This document shows, piece by piece, positions 58,600-64,000 of a stretch of 64,000 nt of DNA. Positions within the stretch are counted from its first letter, which is position 1, and the number at the start of each line of letters is the position of its first letter. Below the pieces are notes generated by a model. It was not told the DNA's origin and did not search any database. It was given only the letters and a program-made list of their open reading frames with translations. The stretch comes from Saxidomus purpurata (Eukaryota > Mollusca > Bivalvia > Venerida > Veneridae), in contig JAFMSR010000015.1 in the NCBI GenBank assembly GCA_022818135.1, forward strand, positions 4,099,984-4,163,983, given 5' to 3'. Position numbers and translations under genes: made by a program.

Positions 58600-59855
58600 A
58601 ATTTTAAACATTTTATTACTAATGATATAATTACTTTCAATACTGGTATAGTACTATCCATCTGCATTCAGGCCACACCACTCGGAGGCGCTCTGATCAT
58701 GGCCCGCCCTAGTCCTCAAAATAACAAAAAAAAAATTAGATTTGACCAAATTAGTCGGTGTTTTGAGCACCCGGTGCAGTCAAATAAACTCCCTTCCCGA
58801 CTTAATTTTAATGATATATGAGGAAATATAGTTACTATAATCACTAATGGCCTAACTTGAATAAAGAATACATTGTAAGAATAGAAAAAAGTTATTTCAT
58901 CAAATGTCAACCTTATAGAATAACTATGCATTGAACAAGCTCGGGAATTTTTTTCATAAAAATTGACGAATCTTAATAAAACATTGCTCCCCATATTTTA
59001 TCTTTCAGATATGCAGCATATATAGATATGTATCATATATTTAGAGAAAGAGACATATAATAAGTGTATGATTACTAACAATAATACATCTGATGAAAGT
59101 ACAAAAAACAAGAAAACACGTGTTTTAATATTGACATCACATATTACCAGCAACAATATTGACAAAGCCATTTTTACCCCAGACAGACTCTGTGTACCTG
59201 GGAAGAATAAAATAATTGTTCTGTTATGTTCTGCATAGGCAATCATTCTAACTGAATATACAACTTTCAACTTTATTTCTTACTCTCAGGTCAATACAAT
59301 GACAAAATGAGGTATAAATATTAAATACATACAGTGTTAACGAGGACACAAGACAAAATTGCAACGGTTGCATAATCACATCATACCTATCATATACGTG
59401 TTAATTTTGGATATTAATCCTATCAAGTATACAATTGTTTATTGGCGCGTCTCTTTTGGCAGGTGTCATGCGATTAATACACAGATTGATATACTTTATG
59501 AAAACTGATGGGACAAAAAAACATATAACAGATATCATCATTTGCATTGTATATTTCTTTTTATGCATGAAACATTGTTGCAAATGAAATATAATAATTT
59601 CTTCGGCACTATTAAACAAAACATCTTATTTAGTGATTTCTAAATCTACCCTCTTCAATAGCTAACTTATGTGCCGAGCATCGTAACCTTGACAAAGCAA
59701 TACAATGACTATCATTTTTAACACATAAATATTTTTCTTGACACATTTGGGTTTAATAGAGTTATAAGTATTTAATTTAGGCATAGTATTTAACATAGCA
59801 TAGAACTGTTGATAATACTGGTCATACAATCGTTCAATAACTTTATTTTTATTTT
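58600..59855. other. non-coding, no gene seen
   Basis: AT-rich sequence without coding bias. Confidence 0.35.
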
Positions 59856-60325
59856 TATAGAAACTGGAAGGTATAATAATGTACCGCGAGAACAACGTCT
59901 TTGTAAATCGTGCAGTTTCAATCAAATCGAAACGGAGTATCATTTTTTATTAGTATGTCCAAAATTTAGAGAACTTAGAAAAAAATACTTTAAAAAATAT
60001 TTTTGTAACTGGCCAACTATAAACAAGTTCAAACTATTGTTGAATTCCAACTCAAAAACAGTAATAAGTAATGTTTCAAAATATATTTATTTTGCAAATA
60101 AGGAAAGAATCTCTTAAAACTTTGATTTTTAGATTTATTCTTTTTGGAATATCTACATGACGTAAAATACAAATGATTCTCATGTAACCTACTATTTTTG
60201 TATTTCCCTTTGACCTCTTCAGAAATAGTGTTCCTTTTTTTCTATGTCTTGTCTCAGTATATGCACTGTATGCTATAAACATTGTAATAATGTTTTATGC
60301 AATAAAGATATTGGTATTGGTATTA
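59856..60325 (+). pseudogene. 5'-truncated LINE: C-terminal zinc-knuckle domain, UTR and tail
   Basis: About 85 codons to TAA at 60117 show ETGRYNNVPREQRLCKSC, ETEYHFLLVCPKFRELR and a final SKYIYFANKERIS. The C-x2-C...H-x4-C pattern is typical of the C-terminal end of several animal LINE ORF2 proteins (family knowledge). After a UTR of about 180 bp come AATAAA at 60300 and a short TATTGG tandem tail, fitting a LINE 3' end. Everything upstream is missing, as in normal 5' truncation. It belongs to a different family from the 31.5-kb LINE. Confidence 0.8.
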
Positions 60326-60840
60326 TTTGCATATTCGTCACAGCTTCGTTACAATTACATGATTGTTCCTTCTAGTTTTTCACAAGTTTTCACATCTTTT
60401 TTTTTTTCGCTTAAAATTCCTCTTTCAACACAATTACTTTCAAACAGAGCGGTATCGTCTTCAAATTAGCAATTAAGAAAATCCACAACATTAATATAGT
60501 TTCATTAAAGCCGCTCATATATCACACCTGACACGTGTTAAAATGTTGGACACATGATAATTTTGCTTTTAATCAAAGAACCGATCATATTTGTTTGATC
60601 TTCACATAAAAATATACAACTACTATATTGTTATTATTTACAATAACAGATTATGATTTCAATTTTGTTAATTATTGAAAAATGTTTTATTTCATGAAAG
60701 TATATTCCTTGACAGAATTAGTCAATATTACCAAAATTTGTTAAATTTGTACAGGCATTTGTCAAACAACTACTTCTTTGGACTTAAAGTTTTATACATA
60801 ATATCTTCATTCAATGTTGCCTTTATAAAAATGATTTTTA
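60326..60840. other. non-coding, no gene seen
   Basis: AT-rich; nothing supported. Confidence 0.3.
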
Positions 60841-60849
60841 TTTATTTTT

Positions 60850-61695
60850 TTATAATTATAAACCTTGACAACTTGAAGCAAAAATAGCTACCATTAGCTA
60901 TATTTGCAGAAGCAAATATGTGATAACTACGTACTTTGGATTCAAGTTTAATATATATATGGAACCGATAGAACGTATCCTTCACAAAGATACCGGTTTT
61001 ATGTTGGTCGGATGAAAAATGTTGTCTTTGCAACATGTTTCTTAAATTCCGTAACTTGTATTCTTTGGTAATGCAAAAATAGTAAACATTAGCTAAATTT
61101 GTAGACTAGACGCATTTGTGTAATAACCACTTACTTTGGATTTAAGATCCATATAAATATGGAAAACCTAGAATGTATACTTCACAAAAATACCGGTTTT
61201 ATGTTGGTCGGATGAAAAATGTTGTCTTTGCAGCATGTTTTTTAATTTCCGTAAATTCTATTCCTTGAAAAATTGAAACAAAAAATTAAGCAAAATTTCC
61301 TTAACTTGCAGAGGTATTTGTGTTATAACTACTTTATGTTAATGCATCATACATATTTGGAAACGTTAGAACGTCTTCTTTATAATGATACTAGTTGTAT
61401 ATCAGTCGGATGAAAAATGCTGTCTTTAGAACATGTTTTTTGATTTCCGGGTTTTACATTTCTTGAAAAAAATCCGACAAAAATAGCAAAAAATACCGTA
61501 CTTTGCAAAGGTATTTGTGTAAAATTACTTAATTCGGGTTTATATATATTTGGAAACGTCAGAGCGTCATCTTTACATTGATACCTGTTTTAGTTCAGTA
61601 GGACAAAAAATGAAGGTTTTATAACATGCTTTTTGATTTCCGGGTTTTCCTTAAATATTTTCCGGGTTTTCCAATATTTCCGGGTTTTAAACTTG
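60850..61695 (-). repeat. ~197-bp tandem family, copy 3, four units
   Basis: GTCGGATGAAAAATG or its variant begins at 61008, 61208, 61405 and 61597, giving intervals of 192-200 bp. The outermost unit ends in a series of CCGGGTTTT words, the complement of AAAACCCGG at 48130-48170. This is the longest copy in the window. Confidence 0.85.
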
Positions 61696-61699
61696 TCCG

Positions 61700-61785
61700 T
61701 AAAAAATCAATAATAGGCGATACCGGCGGATACCGGTACCGGGGGTTACCGGTACCGTCGTTTAGTAGGCACCGTAACAGATGTA
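61700..61785 (-). repeat. GGTATC-rich repeat, partner of 45590-45665
   Basis: Contains GATACCGGCGGATACCGGTA and GTCGTTTAGTAGGCACC, the complement of the 45.6-kb copy. It directly abuts the tandem family. Confidence 0.6.
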
Positions 61786-62149
61786 TCCCGGTGGCATCAG
61801 TTTCGGACGGTGTAGCATAAATACTAAAATCGCCAATAAAATAAATAAGAACTGAATAAAATCTTACCTTGTTATTAAAGTGCATACCTTCTCTAAACAT
61901 CATGCAGCAAATACATCCTTTCAAATCATTTATTTTTTCTCAAAACAAGTTCAACATGGCGTAACACACTTTGTTATGTTTGAATATGACGTCATCAGTT
62001 TCGGACGATATACAGGTGTGGCACAAAAAACAGTTTAAACGTAATTTAACAATACGCTGATCACAACTTCACAAACATGAAACTTTCTTTTCTTCATTTT
62101 TTATCATTCTTAATAAAAAAATGAAACTGTAATAGGTAATTGTTATTGT
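61786..62149. other. non-coding flank of the transposase, repeated CATCAGTTTCGGACG
   Basis: CATCAGTTTCGGACG occurs at 61795-61809 and again at 61993-62007. TGACGTCA lies at 61987-61994. One copy could be the terminal inverted repeat of the pogo-like element, whose other end is outside the window. Confidence 0.4.
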
Positions 62150-62485
62150 TTACTCCTCTTGAACTTTGCAACTAGGGCACAAAAAAGTGTCCCCTCTCCT
62201 CAGCACTCTTACTGGGGAGCAAAATTTCAAATGAATCCACCTATTGCAGATATCGCAGCATCCCCAAGTAACAATTGTAAGGTTGACACAGTATTTTAGT
62301 TCCAGGGGAGTGAACCTGTTGCATATGCAACAAACTTCATTGTCCTCTGTATCTGTGTCCTCTGAGTCAGACAAGGTGTTACCCTCTGACTCTCTTGGTT
62401 GAGGTTTAACATGGACATCAGAAGTATTTGCGATAGGCTTGTAAGTTGAACACTGCTTTGTTTGTTTTTTTTTACTTATTTGCAT
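62150..62485 (-). pseudogene. PHD-like zinc-finger tail of the transposase
   Basis: An open frame of 111 codons: an acidic Ser/Asp/Glu linker (LSDSEDTDTEDNE) and then eight metal-ligand positions arranged C-x2-C, C-x2-C, H-x2-C, C-x2-C with a Trp before the His, the PHD pattern. It is out of frame with the preceding Lys-rich segment because of a nine-base A run at about 62465-62473. PHD fingers usually bind histone H3 tails, so this could have guided integration (inference). Confidence 0.7.
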
Positions 62486-63978
62486 TGGTGTTTGTTTTCG
62501 AAGATTTTTCCTTCTTATTTTTTGTATTTGTTGCCTTTGTTGATTTAGCGTTACTCACATGTTCTTTAATTTTTTCATGTACATTAACTTCAGTGATAGG
62601 TTTGCCACCGACAATTTTGCTCAACGTTTTCCTAACTTTGGCCACTCTGACATTTTTCAATGCTTCACCTCCCCGTTTCACCAGGAACATCCTTGGATCA
62701 GTGACTTCAGCACTGGTAAATGCATTGTCAGCATTAGCTGATTTCTCATTTGGCAAATCCTGTTGTTGCTGTTGATGATCAGACGGGAATGCTGTAGCTG
62801 GTGCCACCCATGAATCACTTACAACAGTAGAGTTAAATGGGTATACACCACAACGCTTGAAAGCAGACTGGATGTTTGAAACAGACAACGATGCTGTGTA
62901 TACTTTGCAGGCGATCTTTGCTACATCAAATCGTGTAACAACGTTTCCACCAGACTCTCTGAGATGATGATGACAGGCAGCATTCCAGGCATCTCAAATG
63001 GCTCATAGCAGCTTACATCCATGGGTTGAAGCAAGTGGCTACAATGAGGTGGCAGCACAAATAATATTTTATTATTTTCTTGTGCCCAGTCTATTAGACA
63101 AAGAGATACATGGCTAAGATGTCCATCATACAGGACAAATACCTTTTCATCAGCAGATCTAGACGGGAGATACTTGGCAAGGTGCTCCTTCATGTATTTG
63201 GAGAATATTTCAGTGTTGGACCATCCGGATTCAGACACTGTACCAGTAGCACCGGGACTCGAACCATCAAGAAGAGTAGGTAGCATTCTCACACCTGGGA
63301 AAATAAAAACGGTGGTATCTGTGTTCCAACTGCTGAACCACCACTAATTACAGTGACAGTATTGGACTTTCCAGCAGTAACAGCCTGGGCCCTGTAGTGG
63401 GTACCAGTTACAATCTAGGGTGGTTTGAGCTGAAGGGACAGGCCTTTTTCATCAATGTTGAATATACGATGGGGTTGTCTTTCAAATAATATTTTACAAG
63501 GATTGTGTTAAGTTCCTCAAAATAATTAGCAATGACTGATTTGATAGCGCATCTTGCTCTTGCAACCTCCAAGGCTCTTGGTTCTTTTTACTTTAAGATT
63601 TGGCCATCTGTCTAAGAAATTATAAAACCACTGCTTACTGAGAGGCTTATTGTTCTCTCTCAATCCTAAATACACAGCGTAATCTGATGCAAGATTTATA
63701 GTCTCCTGCCGTGAGTTACCATAACCTATCCCCATAGTGATTAGATGCTGGCTTAAAAATGCCTCCTGTTCCAAGGAAAATAAGGGAGCTGTTCCAGATT
63801 TTAGAACATCTACAGCTACTTTGCCATGAACACGACTCTTTAATGTAGTGATGGGAATGCCAAATGCTTTAGCAACACGCTCAACAGGTACATTTTGCTC
63901 TTTCACTATTTTAAAGGCATCAGATATGTCCTGTGGCGTGTAAGAAGCCCTGTACTTTCTTTTATCTATAGGTCGAAC
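62150..63978 (-). pseudogene. pogo-like DDE transposase with C-terminal PHD-like finger, broken
   Basis: Minus strand, entering by a TTTCAG acceptor at 63979 and running to TGA at 62150. In order: a pipsqueak/CENP-B-type helix-turn-helix region (VERVAKAFGIPITTLKSRV); a second DNA-binding part (SKQWFYNFLDRWPNLK); then the DDE core with FNIDEKGLS (first Asp), VFVLYDGHLSH (second Asp) and SHLLQPMDVSCYEPF (third Asp, 35 residues on). After it come NIQSAFKRCGVYPFN, a Lys-rich linker, and a finger with CCICNRF, CCDICNRWIHLKFC and FLCPSC. It is inactive: frameshifts near 63570, 63470 (C run), 63310 (T run), 62995 and 62470 (A run), and an in-frame TAG at 63415-63417. The first exon lies outside the window. 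Confidence 0.85.
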
Positions 63979-64000
63979 CTGAAATGACCATGTTAGGGCT

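Noticed and set aside
62446..62775. Plus-strand hydrophobic frame of 109 codons
   Set aside because: Antisense to the Lys-rich linker of the transposase.

Overview
This window looks like nuclear genomic DNA of an animal, most likely a bivalve mollusc (venerid-like). That is an inference from the kinds of repeats present, not from a diagnostic gene. The DNA is AT-rich and intron-containing. Signs of a eukaryote are GT-AG introns with conserved phase, non-LTR and DNA transposon relics, many tRNA-derived SINE heads, microsatellites, and an assembly gap of exactly 500 N at 10885-11384. There are no operons and no prokaryotic signals.

Layout. 1-5 kb: a CRE-rich repeat, AGATCT-dense AT-rich DNA and a tandem array of decayed tyrosine-recombinase gene ends. 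5.5-7.3 kb: a SINE and a bivalve-type element with an internal minisatellite. 7.6-10.0 kb: the only well-supported host-type gene, a four-exon minus-strand gene for a 343-residue coiled-coil protein whose intron phases all agree. Its upstream region is a repeat carrying a perfect TGACGTCA site. 10-23 kb: microsatellites, the gap, tRNA-like relics, tandem duplications, an exon with a 2A-like ribosome-skipping motif, and two candidate exons near 19.2 kb.

23.7-30.0 kb is the most striking region: a giant near-perfect inverted repeat (23740-29033, arms of about 2.4-2.6 kb) followed 108 bp later by an almost wholly palindromic 842-bp element with a perfect 9-bp target-site duplication. 31.2-34.9 kb: a nearly full coding region of a Jockey/CR1-like non-LTR retrotransposon, broken by three frameshifts, preceded by a 47-bp perfect inverted repeat and followed by a duplicated 3' region. 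35-40 kb: a decayed element, candidate minus-strand exons, and an element with a clean 164-bp tandem repeat.

40-62 kb is repeat-rich and gene-poor: SINEs, hairpin elements, a ~197-bp tandem family present three times, hAT-like ends around 53.7 and 56.9 kb with a small two-exon ORF between them, and a truncated LINE tail. 62.1-64.0 kb: a broken pogo-like transposase with a C-terminal PHD-like zinc finger, running off the right edge.

Most recognisable content is mobile DNA and its debris. Only the coiled-coil gene looks like an intact host gene. Functional statements about the repeats are inferences from structure; no database search was possible.
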